Below are positions 55,533 to 64,000 of a stretch of 64,000 nt of DNA, in pieces. Under the pieces are notes generated by a model that worked only from the letters and a program-made list of their open reading frames with translations, had not been told where the DNA came from and did not search any database. Each line of letters opens with the position of its first letter. Positions within the stretch are counted from its first letter, which is position 1. The stretch is from assembly GCF_910592395.1 (NCBI RefSeq), contig NC_088314.1, positions 13,578,001-13,642,000 of the forward strand, read 5' to 3'. Made by a program: the position numbers and the translations under genes. This DNA comes from Lineus longissimus (taxonomy: Eukaryota > Nemertea > Pilidiophora > Heteronemertea > Lineidae).

Positions 55533-56825
55533 CTAGAAAGACATTTGGTCATAAGCAAAGACTCTGTTTACCACATGGGGTTGGCCGGTGTTGGGTAGTT
55601 TGTTGAGTGGCATGTCATGGGCTAGTGAAAATGTTCTTTTCAAATGTTTGTAATGGAAGTATGCAAAAACTCTTGATGCGTCACTATTGCGTATGTCTGG
55701 AGAGCACTCGATATATTCCTCAATGCAGTCCTGGACGTTGTAAACAGCTTGCACGTAGATTGTCATAGGATTCCTATTAGTGGTAGTTTGAAGGTGAACA
55801 CCTAAGGTTTGGGTGTGAGCAAAGTTCTTTGCAGGCGGTATGTATTCTGGAAACTGTGGGACAGACTTTAGTAATGTTGGTTTCAGCGGTTCAAGGCACA
55901 ATGCTGCTTCTCTACTCGTCTGCTGCGTTGCAGGATTGCTGAAAAGTACTCCGATGTTGGCAACATTGTCACTGTGGAGATCCTGTACCTTCGATAGAGT
56001 TGGATCCACCGAATAGGCCTTGCCTCTAATTTTGTATCCATAATTGTAAATGAATGTCTTTGCCTCCCCGTCCAGGTCAGCACTATTTATCCATGAACTT
56101 TCCTTGGCTGGACGATCTCTCCACCTGATCAGAAACTGTTCTCCATCATAGCACTTTCGTCTTGCTACAACACTTTCTGTTACCATTTTCCTGCATTCAG
56201 TTTTTGTGTTGACCGCAGTTGGCAGTGATGAATCCTTGCTATCCTGGTCCTTCGGTGCGGTTCCTGTCTGTGATTGGGCATCAGCAGATATTAGCTGGTC
56301 ACACTGATTAGAGGTAGACTTCGTTTCCTTACTGCACTGGATTCCAACTGAAATACTCTCTGTGATGCATTGGACCGCACATGATGACGTTTCTGGATTA
56401 CACTGTGTGCTTGTTGATGAAGTTTCTGCTGGAGGGTTCTCTGGAGCTGACATGCTTGTTGCTTGGTCCTTTGAATTGGCAGTATTGGGAACGTGAACAG
56501 TAGAAATCAGAGGAAGAGAGTTTGTCACAGTGTCACTTACAGCTTGGCTCTTGACTTTCTGCAAGTAGGCTTGCATACGACGATGATCACGACGAAGTGT
56601 TGATGGTGACTTCATACCAGTTACTCGTAGTGGGGAAGCAAAGCTTTCGACTCCCCCATCCTCCGTCCAGTTGAGCGTTAAGGAAAGTCCATCTCCAGCT
56701 GATGAAAGAGTCCACCCGTTTGGTGAATTGGTTAATCCTAGATGTTCTAATACTGAAGAAAGTGATGGCGGGACTGCTGATATTGTCATTATGAAATGTT
56801 CGGGATCCTTTGAGTTCTCCACCAA
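55533..56825 (-). CDS. Chromodomain protein, single-exon ORF
   Basis: About 430 codons open without break. An ATG at codon 13 (MTISAVPPSLSSVLEHLGL) is the likely start because the upstream codon used to open the frame is GTG. The N-terminal third has NGWTLSSAGDGLSLTLNW. A Ser/Thr/Cys-rich middle follows, then a chromodomain-like segment at about residues 220-270: SVVARRKCYDGEQFLIRWRD, then PAKESSWINSADLDGEAKTF. Chromodomains bind methylated histone tails or guide integration. Its 5' end abuts the right copy of the 650-bp repeat, which would supply the promoter. It could be a third CACTA gene or a separate insertion. Confidence 0.7.
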   Translation of the reverse strand: MVENSKDPEHFIMTISAVPPSLSSVLEHLGLTNSPNGWTLSSAGDGLSLTLNWTEDGGVESFASPLRVTGMKSPSTLRRDHRRMQAYLQKVKSQAVSDTVTNSLPLISTVHVPNTANSKDQATSMSAPENPPAETSSTSTQCNPETSSCAVQCITESISVGIQCSKETKSTSNQCDQLISADAQSQTGTAPKDQDSKDSSLPTAVNTKTECRKMVTESVVARRKCYDGEQFLIRWRDRPAKESSWINSADLDGEAKTFIYNYGYKIRGKAYSVDPTLSKVQDLHSDNVANIGVLFSNPATQQTSREAALCLEPLKPTLLKSVPQFPEYIPPAKNFAHTQTLGVHLQTTTNRNPMTIYVQAVYNVQDCIEEYIECSPDIRNSDASRVFAYFHYKHLKRTFSLAHDMPLNKLPNTGQPHVVNRVFAYDQMSF

Positions 56826-57466
56826 ATATTATGGGGGGGAAATAGCTCAAAAGTTTGTAGAAGACTTAAGTCAGGTTTCCTCAACTAGATATATTATTTT
56901 ACTTAACTAAATACAAAGATGTACAATCGCTGTCACAGACTGGCGTGTCCTAATCTGGCTCAGGCTGGAGTCCTGAACCTGAATGCCTAATCAAATCACT
57001 TTGATTTGCAGGAAAACAATTGTTATGACTACAAGTGGTATCTACATAGAATCACACATTCCAAACAAGGCTAAGAGCTGAACATGCAAGATCATGTATG
57101 CCTTCTCTCATAGCCTGGGCCTGCTAAATTAAAAGTCAATATTATTACATAGGTTATCAAACGTGATCACAATAACTTTGAATGAATCTAGTATAGGTTT
57201 AAGCATGAATTCTTTAGTCCTTTGTTCTGTTCTGATGAAAAGGTGTACTCATATTAAGAAACAGAAATACAAACAATGCCAAACTTGAACATGTTTGGAG
57301 TGGCTAATCCAACACATGTTAATTAATACTAATTAGAAACCAGTGTTTGACTGTACTTGTTAACTAAGCTGTCAGAAGCTAAAAGTAATATTGTACATTG
57401 AGAATTATTAAGATAAGTTAAAATTATATAGTTTGCCAAATCATCTGAGATTTGCACCATAAAAAT
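56826..57466. repeat. ~650-bp direct repeat, right copy
   Basis: Pairs with 54433-55093. The two copies flank the chromodomain ORF like LTRs, but both repeats share extra bases outside any TG...CA limit and no convincing polypurine tract is seen. Confidence 0.9.
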
Positions 57467-58079
57467 ATGCTTATTAAAATGTTCCTGACTCTTGGACTTA
57501 GTAACAGGAATAGGCCTAGCCCCGAGTTCCATAGATCTTACACCCCTAAATAACCAATTTCACAAAAGAGGGCGAAGCTTACTCACTACTGTATACTTTA
57601 GTAGTAACGTTAGCGCCTTGATCACACTACTGTTTCTTAGTCAAATTCACACATGCCCATATAAGGCTTTAAGAATAGGCCCGAACAATGGGCCGAACAA
57701 AAGACATGATGACGTAGATAGCCACAACAAACTTGGTGTGAAGCCGTCTATGCACATGCATGTAGACTTACACCCTCCTCACTCTACCATGCAGTGCAAC
57801 ATATCGTGCTTAGTAGTGTATGTGCATTGTCCATGTACATTACACTACAATGAGCATACACAAAAACACTGCTCTGCGTCGGGAAATGCCCCTGATAATT
57901 TACAATTCTAAACAATCCTAGCTAATCTTCGATAGCCAGATATTCAATTCATGTTCTTGTTGATTCACATTGTACCACCCTAAAAGCGATGTCAGTGGAA
58001 TTAGATCCGGAGGTTTACCTACCTCTTCTAGAAATGGACGGAAGTACTATCTAGAGCGCATCTAATTGCGCAACTGTTA
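57467..58079. other. CACTA 5' region; no gene seen
   Basis: No coding sequence supported between the right 650-bp repeat and the subterminal repeats. Confidence 0.4.
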
Positions 58080-58317
58080 AATTCCTGCAATATTGCTGTC
58101 ATTTTCCAAGTTTACAGCCGGTGTTGTATTTTGACAGCTGATCTGATGTCAAATCAACAACAATGCTGTCTTTTAACGAAAATATGTATAAAAACTGCAC
58201 CATGCTGTTCAATACCAACAAGGTGCTTGTGAAAATATATCAATTTGCTGTAAAATTAATTTTACAGCAAATTACAGTAAAATAATTACTGTAATTTTAC
58301 AGATATTTTTAACAGTG
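58080..58317. repeat. CACTA subterminal repeats, right
   Basis: TTTGCTGTAAAATTAATTTTACAGC, ATTACAGTAAAAT and related words, mirroring the left end, then TTTTTAACAGTG at the tip. Confidence 0.75.
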
Positions 58318-58319
58318 AA

Positions 58320-58929
58320 CATTCCACAACCGACCATAGATATCTCATCGATGATAAGGACTTTTAAGTGTCTATACTTGGCGCGTAGTGTATTTCGTTT
58401 TTCCATCGATAGGGGTATGTAGTCAGCTTTGAAATTCTTTTTGAATGGTATACTAAACGCCGAATGTATTGTTGAGCCTTCTACAACATATGCTGCATAT
58501 CCACTGGGGGCTATTATTTGTATTCGCAGATCCTCTGGATTCTGTCCTTCGGAACATAAGTGTCGAAGCATAAATTGATATAAAGCTTTAACGACTAGTG
58601 ATTTCCCGACTCCTGCCCCGCCGGTTAGGAATGTACAGAGTTGATCATCACTGGTCTTCAATCTTTGTACTATATGTGTGAAAAACTCTCTCTGCTTATG
58701 GTTCAGAGTTCGAAGCAAATCTTTGTACTTATCATCTGGCAATCTTTTTCCAATCAATTCAACTTCTTGAGATGGTGGACGAACTGAAATACCGATTGCA
58801 TGTCTTGCCCAATGTCGTAGGTCTTTTGACGATCTGAACGCTCTGGGTCAAAGAATAAGCATTCACTACTTCGAACAGTGTCCTCAGTTTCATCCTGCTC
58901 GATGATATCACCTTCTTCGGTAGGTGGAT
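58320..58929 (-). pseudogene. Helitron helicase, N-terminal part
   Basis: Frames change once near 58757. The second frame reads HKQREFFTHIVQRLKTSD, FLTGGAGVGKSLVVKAL (Walker A) and VLIIDEISMVGCGMF (Walker B), with IIAPSGYAAYVVEGSTIHS between. These are Pif1/Helitron helicase motifs I, Ia and II. It is cut by the CACTA at 58317 and resumes at 42613. The upstream segment EGDIIEQDETEDTVRSSECL leads to the TIR element at 58930. Confidence 0.88.
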
Positions 58930-60408
58930 GGAATTAGTGAAACCTTGGAAACACTGATATACCTTGGAAACACTCCTTAAAATGCATAAAAACATGAAAT
59001 AATGCCATTCAAACCTAACGTGGTTACGAATCAACATTTGGAGCTTATTCTTACATGATCAGATCGGAATTTTATGGTAATTTAGAAATCTGTCGCATAT
59101 CCGATTAGAACAACCCAGTTGTACCTCGCCTCCAGTGTACAGTACTGATCTCCCAAATATGGGAAGACACGCCCACCACACACCCATAATATGGACCAAT
59201 AGCGCTCCGCTTATAAATACGCCACCACCACGCGGGGCCTATTTGAACTACGGATCGGTCTGTTCATACAGGGTGATACAGAGAAAATTGACTACATCAT
59301 GCAGTACCGATGCCCGTAAATGAAATGCAAGTCCCTCCAGGAATCTAGGTCCTGTCCTTTTTGCTATAGCATGGAGGTCTTTATAATACCTCCATGGTTA
59401 TAGTGAATAGAAGAACGGCGGAGTTCCTTTGTTCCTCTCTGGGCTTTGCGCCTTCGGCGCTCACATTTTGCGACTTTGTCGCCCATGGAAACAAGCGAAC
59501 GACCCCCTCCCCCGCTGTGACATCAAGCTAATACGCCCCTGTGAATGTGTAATTCTTCCAGAATCCAATAAACGGTCTCGAACTTTGACGAAGACTTTAT
59601 TTTTCCACGCGCGCCAAATTCTAGCTCGTGCCCAAACCCGAGCGCCGTCTTTGGAATTACAAGGACGGCTCCTAGCCGATTTCTCATCCACGGATGTATG
59701 GTGTGTACAACTGTAGACTCTTTTCTAGACTCTTTTCTGAACTGTCCCTTTTCAAGTGATGGGATAGGAACAAATTTAATACATCCACTAAAATAACCCT
59801 TGTGGTTATTTCGTGCCCAGGGCCCTCCTCTCTGTCCTTTGGTCGTGATCGTTTCCGTCCGATGTATACTGTACTGCCCATAGGGTCGGGGGGGGGGGGG
59901 GGGGTGGGGCTCGTTCTTTGGCCATTCTTGCAGAGACCTGCTGATAAAGGAGTATACAATAATTTTAATTTCAACAATTTTAGGCCTTTATTTCAACAAT
60001 GTGAACACAAAAGATTAGTTGGTTACATCGAATAATTAGGCAAAATTAACTCAACCCAGATGTTTGGACAAGTCAGACCAGGCACAACAACTCATCTTTC
60101 AATCAATTAATCAAAGCTGGGTATTAAGATGAGTGTTGGGACTGCTCCCATCCTCGACGACTGAGGGTTTACATACTGAAAAATACTTGTAGTCAAACAT
60201 GAATCCTTTAACCCAGATCAAATAAAATCACAACTCAAATGTTCAGAGGTTGGACCAGGAACAAGAACACATCTTCCAATCAATTAAATGGGCAACAAAG
60301 TCGGTCAGATCGTATGATCCACACGTATATGATGCAATTAAGATGGAGTGATGTTGACAGCATGATTACGATAGGATGTGAACGAAACACGTTGGAAATC
60401 AGGGCAAG

Positions 60409-60593
60409 TTAAAGCTCCAAACCTGGTAACTGGAAGCCAAGCCCATCTCGAAGCAGTTTCCAGTGGGCTGATTTTAATCTGCGTCTAACATCGTTATCTA
60501 TCCGAATCATGGAATTTTTTATTCTTAGGACGTCAAGACAAACCTCAGCATCGGAGCCAGAGAAGACCCAAATTTCTTCTTCCATGATACAAC
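60409..60593 (-). CDS. Unidentified exon in the 3.37-kb element
   Basis: After an acceptor (TTCTCTTTCACAG at 60594) the frame reads GCIMEEEIWVFSGSDAEVCL, then RRRLKSAHWKLLRDGLGF, to a stop. Composition is protein-like and the acceptor is good. No domain is recognised. Other exons were not found. Confidence 0.3.
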
Positions 60594-61073
60594 CTGTGAA
60601 AGAGAACATGTAGAATGTCAACTGTAGAAAATTGTGCTTTATCAAATATTATAAAGGGCCGTTTTTTTCAACTATTCAATGAGAATCAAGGGGACTGCAT
60701 TGTTATGAGAGACAATAGCACAACCTGATCAGGGGTAGGCCTAATGCCCTTCAGAAAATGTAGGAGTCGCCACCTAGTGTCGCTCCATGCACAGTCTGCA
60801 CTGCTAGTAGTGCTACATGCATGCAACGGGCAGCAAACCAGGAAGGATGGATGAGTGTCTTTGATGAAAAACTTTTGATTGAGGGCCTATAACACCCGGG
60901 CTATAACACTGTCACTGTGTAAACTCTATTAAGCCTGTCTGAAATAGGCCTTTTGTACAGGCGCCCTTCAACCGGCTTAATAGCGTCTCCACAGTATGTT
61001 GATGTTGTTCACATGGCCATTTGTGACCATGAGTATGAGAAATGATGATGACCCCATACAAGAAAACACCATA

Positions 61074-61398
61074 ATGGGGTATCGGCCTCCCGCTAGGCGG
61101 CGCTGGTCGTAACTAGGGTAAATGGGTTTTTTTCAAGTGATATAAGCGACTCGCTTCAATGTAAACAGCGATGAAGACGTAAAATTTTCCTGCGTTTCGC
61201 ACCTTTTCGAATTGTCCAACATGCCAACGCCGTGTTTGTGGTGATATTATGACTATATGGCACTGTGAAAATCAATTTCAATGTCAAATCAGCAAGAAAT
61301 CGTCTGGTCTTTTACACGTACTTCAAGCTCCATCGTCGCCGTACCCTAGTTACCACCAGCGCCGCGTAGTGGTCAATGAAGTTGTGCCGGTACCCCAT
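61074..61398. mobile_element. 325-bp MITE with TA duplication (mariner/Tc1-like)
   Basis: ATGGGGTATCGG...GGCGGCGCTGGTCGTAACTA on the left pairs with the right end, with a ~13-bp extra stretch there. TA flanks both ends (61072-61073, 61399-61400). No coding capacity. Confidence 0.75.
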
Positions 61399-62303
61399 TA
61401 AAACGTATTCTTTCAATCTCATGTGACGGGGGGGGGGGGGGAGGTGGCAGGTGCTATATTGACTCTAGGCCTAGGCCTACTATGATTTCGTAGCACGGCA
61501 CCCAACGTACATAGTAAACCACCAATTTCTTACAATACCATCCATGCAGTGTCATTCAGGTTATCGCATCCGATCCGTGCGTACAGACAGCGTACAGACA
61601 GCGTACAGGTCATACTCATGAGGTGCATCATCAGCCATGCTGCCATGGCCATGGCCATGTCCTGCTTTTCGATCAAACGAGTTGCTTGGGAAGTTGGGGG
61701 CCTGTCATGCATTATGCATGGATAAGGTTGACGACTATGTCTAGGCCTAATTGTCTATGATTGACTGATATTTTATAACAAACGATGAATAAAAGAAGCC
61801 TAGTCATGTATGTTTATTTATACCAAAGTTTGCGGATGAAAATTTCCTTCGCCGTGAGCGATTTCTTACATCTTCCAGTACGCATCGAGGGATGCAGAGA
61901 TCTTTGTGACGTCACCAGTTCTAAGCGGTTTTTTTTATTCACGTGTTTTTGTCCTATGATCTCGTGCATCTAGTACCGAGCATAATACTTTTTCGTCTAT
62001 GGAAAACAAAACAATCATAAAAACTAATTTTTGCTTCCATTGAAGAGAAATAAAATATTTTAACGACCACAGCGCATTGCCAATTGATGACGTCATCCTC
62101 CACATTAAAAATGTTGGCTTCTGAACTAACTGGCAAATTGCTATCAATAAAGTCAGCTGGGACGAGACTGTCAGTTGGGAGGGTATAAATCGTGGAAGGA
62201 ACGCACCCGATTTCCCGCGCTATTTGCACAGTGATTCCATGGTTTACATTGAATATTACAAGGTTTATCAGTGTTTCCAAGGTTTCACTAATTCCATACT
62301 TTA

Positions 62304-62531
62304 TCAACTACCACCTTCTTCAGCTTGCGCAATAGCCTCTTGTAACGCGTCAATGTTATTTTCATATTGTCTCCGCTTAGCTTCAATAGTTGTAGTTATT
62401 TTCAAGTAGTTGTAATGTTGTTCATAGGTTTCAAAATCTCTTAGCAAATTGTCTTCAGATGTCATCCATGGGTGGAATAGTAATATTCTCTCCCAAAATA
62501 TTTCAGAATCGTGGTCTTTATTGAATTTCAC
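62304..62531 (-). pseudogene. Helitron Rep-helicase linker
   Basis: KFNKDHDSEIFWERILLFHP followed by a coiled-coil-like EAKRRQYENNIDALQEAIAQ stretch. The first block is common in Helitron proteins between Rep and helicase. It ends beside the 3.37-kb element; a small frame difference exists across that insertion. Confidence 0.75.
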
Positions 62532-62741
62532 ATATCTGATGACGGCCTTCGGTTTATTTCTTTTCGTTATTTTGGTGCATGTGTTGGCGTTGTTTGGTCG
62601 TCAAGGTCACTGGAATCATCAGAGGGGTAATCGTCTAAGTTGTGTTGAAAGAGATCATCATCTTATTGTGTTTTTGGATATGTGATTGTGAAGCAAGCCA
62701 CATAATCTGCAAGGCAATACTGTCTAAGACAAAATGGTCTT

Positions 62742-63920
62742 TTAGCATAGAGGCCAATGTTTCCTAGTGTTTGCACATCTGTTGAGTTTGGCTTTTGATA
62801 ATTTCTCTAATTTGTCTCGGTCTTTTAATATAAAGGGGCGTTCATCGGGTTTATTGGTATTTATGAAGACCACATCTCGTGAACAGCGCGTCATTGGCAT
62901 TTGTAATACAAGATACGCTGCTTCTTGTGCTCCCGTTTCAACAGAATTGAGAAATTTGTTTCCCATGTGGCGAACAGCTTTTCTGAGTTCCATCTTATCT
63001 GCCTTTGCTTCTTTAGATGCGGTGTCCAGAAGAGCACTCATTCCTTTTTGGGATTTACAGGTGTAGGCAATGATGTAGACTGCTACAGCATATCCGTCGA
63101 GAATGAATTGAATGTCATGGTTAGCTTGCCAGGCACGAAGTAAGTGTTTCATGTATGGATTGATACGGATTTCTGAAGGTTCTCTTTTTAGAAATACCTT
63201 TGGACACTTCAAGGATGACTGAATGCTTTTGATGTACTCATCTTCAGACATTTCTAACCCATCAAGAAATTCATCAAACGTGAGAACAAGATATTTTCCG
63301 TCGCCCATTTCATTCAATGTTTCATTGATTTTTTTAAAATTTGCCTTGTACCTTTTTAGAAGTTTTTCATCGATATCTCGATCAAGTGGTTCCAAAACTC
63401 TGGTCCTTCTCATTGGTGGCATCGGATATCCAAACCTGCACACAGGGTGTTTACCTTTTCTGCATGTCTTCGAATGTTTGTGATATTGTAATGCAAGGAA
63501 TGGCTTATCTGAGTCACTGACATTCGCTGATACGCTGATTACAGAATCAATGTAGTTGACAACTTTCTCTTCTGAGGCTGATGCATAGGTCGGAGCCCCT
63601 TCTATCCATAGAGCCATATGTACATGAGGAGATCCGCGATTTTGAAACTCTACTCTATAAAAGCTGTCCCTAACTTCACCACCGAGTGGGTAATGTGGGC
63701 CCTTTAAAACAATTTTCATGAATTGCTGAAATCTATGATCGAAATATCTAGCACAGGTGACAGGGTCAGCACTAAGAAGTCGACTTCTTGTTTGCCAGTT
63801 GAACTGTTCTATTTGCTCATCAGTATATGTAGCGAACTTGTCTTTCGTAACACTATTAAGTTGACAAGTCGTGGATATTTCACCAATTCTTTGACTTTAT
63901 TTATCCATAGTCCACGTAAA
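62742..63920 (-). pseudogene. Helitron Rep (HUH endonuclease) domain
   Basis: It reads TDEQIEQFNWQTRSRLLSAD, CARYFDHRFQQFM, DSFYRVEFQNRGSPHVHMAL (HUH motif, HVH), CRFGYPMPP and VYIIAYTCKSQKG (catalytic Tyr region). A frameshift near 62765 follows; the other frame gives NIGLYAKRPFCLRQYCLADY. Rep nicks and joins single DNA strands in Helitron transposition. The first ~250 bp of this span (63721-63920) are in the same gene but the N-terminus lies beyond the window. Confidence 0.88.
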
Positions 63921-64000
63921 ACCTGTAAATACACAATGAGAAAGTGCCCTAAGTTTCACTTTTAATAATCACAACATGAAGTAACTAATGCAGTCAGGAC

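Larger units (their letters stand above)
42616..58317 (-). mobile_element. CACTA (EnSpm-like) transposon of 15.7 kb with three genes
   Basis: The ends are CACTGTTAAACAT and, reversed, CACTGTTAAAAAT, flanked by AA (42614-42615 and 58318-58319). Taking it out restores the Helitron helicase frame exactly (VGCGMF then SFIHQRLADI), which proves both edges and the 2-bp duplication. The subterminal DNA at both ends is packed with TGCTGTAAAAATACAGCA-like words, typical of CACTA. On the minus strand it carries a chromodomain ORF, a zinc-finger transposase and a SAMD3-like gene. About 2.8 kb is a later HINE insertion at 49724-52508. The transposase is broken. Confidence 0.9.
58930..62295. mobile_element. 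3.37-kb TIR element with AT duplication
   Basis: The ends GGAATTAGTGAAACCTTGGA and their reverse complement run on through AACACTGATA(T/A)ACCTTG, ~37 bp in all. AT flanks both sides (58928-58929 and 62296-62297). GTTTCCAAGGT words recur inside the left end. A 2-bp AT duplication is known for ISL2EU elements, but no transposase was recognised, so the class is open. Helitron sequence continues on both sides. Confidence 0.78.
34863..64000 (-). mobile_element. Helentron-type Helitron, opened by four insertions
   Basis: The minus-strand coding parts are Rep (right edge to 62742), linker (62531-62304), helicase N-part (58929-58320), helicase C-part (42613-41569) and endonuclease domains (41575-40524, then 36169-35999, perhaps 34955-34863). 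The separating DNA is 58930-62295 (TIR element), 42616-58317 (CACTA), 36170-40523 (Gypsy) and 34956-35998 (MITE). The CACTA and Gypsy junctions rejoin the Helitron frame exactly. A C-terminal endonuclease is the mark of Helentrons. The ends of the Helitron are not identified. The copy has frameshifts and in-frame stops. Confidence 0.85.

Noticed and set aside
54433-57466. Calling the 650-bp repeats LTRs
   Set aside because: Homology extends past any TG...CA limit on both sides, no convincing primer site or polypurine tract, and no pol. Kept only as a hypothesis.
59429-59716. Plus-strand frame at 59.4-59.7 kb
   Set aside because: Overlaps GC-rich inverted words and a minus-strand frame of equal quality; no motif on either strand.
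1-64000. tRNA, rRNA and other structured RNA genes
   Set aside because: None recognised by eye on either strand. A covariance-model search would be needed to exclude diverged copies.

Overview
The window looks like intergenic DNA from a metazoan, most likely a marine invertebrate; the exact lineage cannot be read from it. Spliceosomal introns are visible (GTAAGT donors, pyrimidine-rich ...CAG acceptors). There are Helentron/HINE ('pearl'-like) elements with GACAGAC tracts, BEL/Pao, Mag-like Gypsy and Ngaro/DIRS retrotransposons, CACTA, Ginger and MULE DNA transposons, and many MITEs. I see no prokaryotic gene, rRNA, tRNA or CRISPR. Almost every protein-like stretch belongs to a mobile element. 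The main candidates for host-type sequence are a HECT-domain fragment (5.1-6.5 kb) and a SAMD3-like gene (44.8-48.0 kb), and the latter lies inside a transposon.

Left part. 1.4-3.7 kb holds a ~170-bp tandem array and a HINE-like element. 5.1-6.5 kb holds two HECT exons with a HINE fragment in their intron. 7043-12484 is a whole Ginger DNA transposon: 146-bp terminal inverted repeats starting TGTTA/TGTAA, a 5-bp target duplication AGGGT, and a decayed integrase followed by an OTU protease-like domain whose catalytic Cys is Arg. 13555-14270 is a MITE with a 9-bp duplication. 15.4-18.0 kb is a broken BEL/Pao pol.

Middle part (minus strand). A MULE transposase gene (29836 to 20138) is split by a CR1/L2-like LINE fragment, which is itself split by an intron-containing Ngaro-type element (21926-28375) with split direct repeats A1...B1-A2...B2. 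A second, uninterrupted tyrosine recombinase (18934-20109) lies only ~28 nt behind the MULE stop. 30-35 kb is a field of duplicated repeat blocks with one P2X7-like N-terminal exon.

Right part (minus strand). One Helentron-type Helitron runs from the right edge of the window to about 34.9 kb and has been opened by four insertions: a 3.37-kb TIR element (58930-62295, duplication AT), a 15.7-kb CACTA element (42616-58317, duplication AA/TT), a 4.35-kb Mag-like Gypsy (36170-40523, duplication ATCGG, LTRs differing at 2 of 142 sites) and a 1-kb MITE (34956-35998). Removing each insertion brings the flanking Helitron coding sequence together in or very near frame, which fixes the boundaries. The CACTA element carries a zinc-finger CACTA-type transposase, a SAMD3-like gene with good splice sites, and a 430-residue chromodomain ORF between two ~650-bp direct repeats. 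Its transposase is cut by a HINE, which holds a further MITE. The CACTA element with its three same-strand genes is the most interesting object here.
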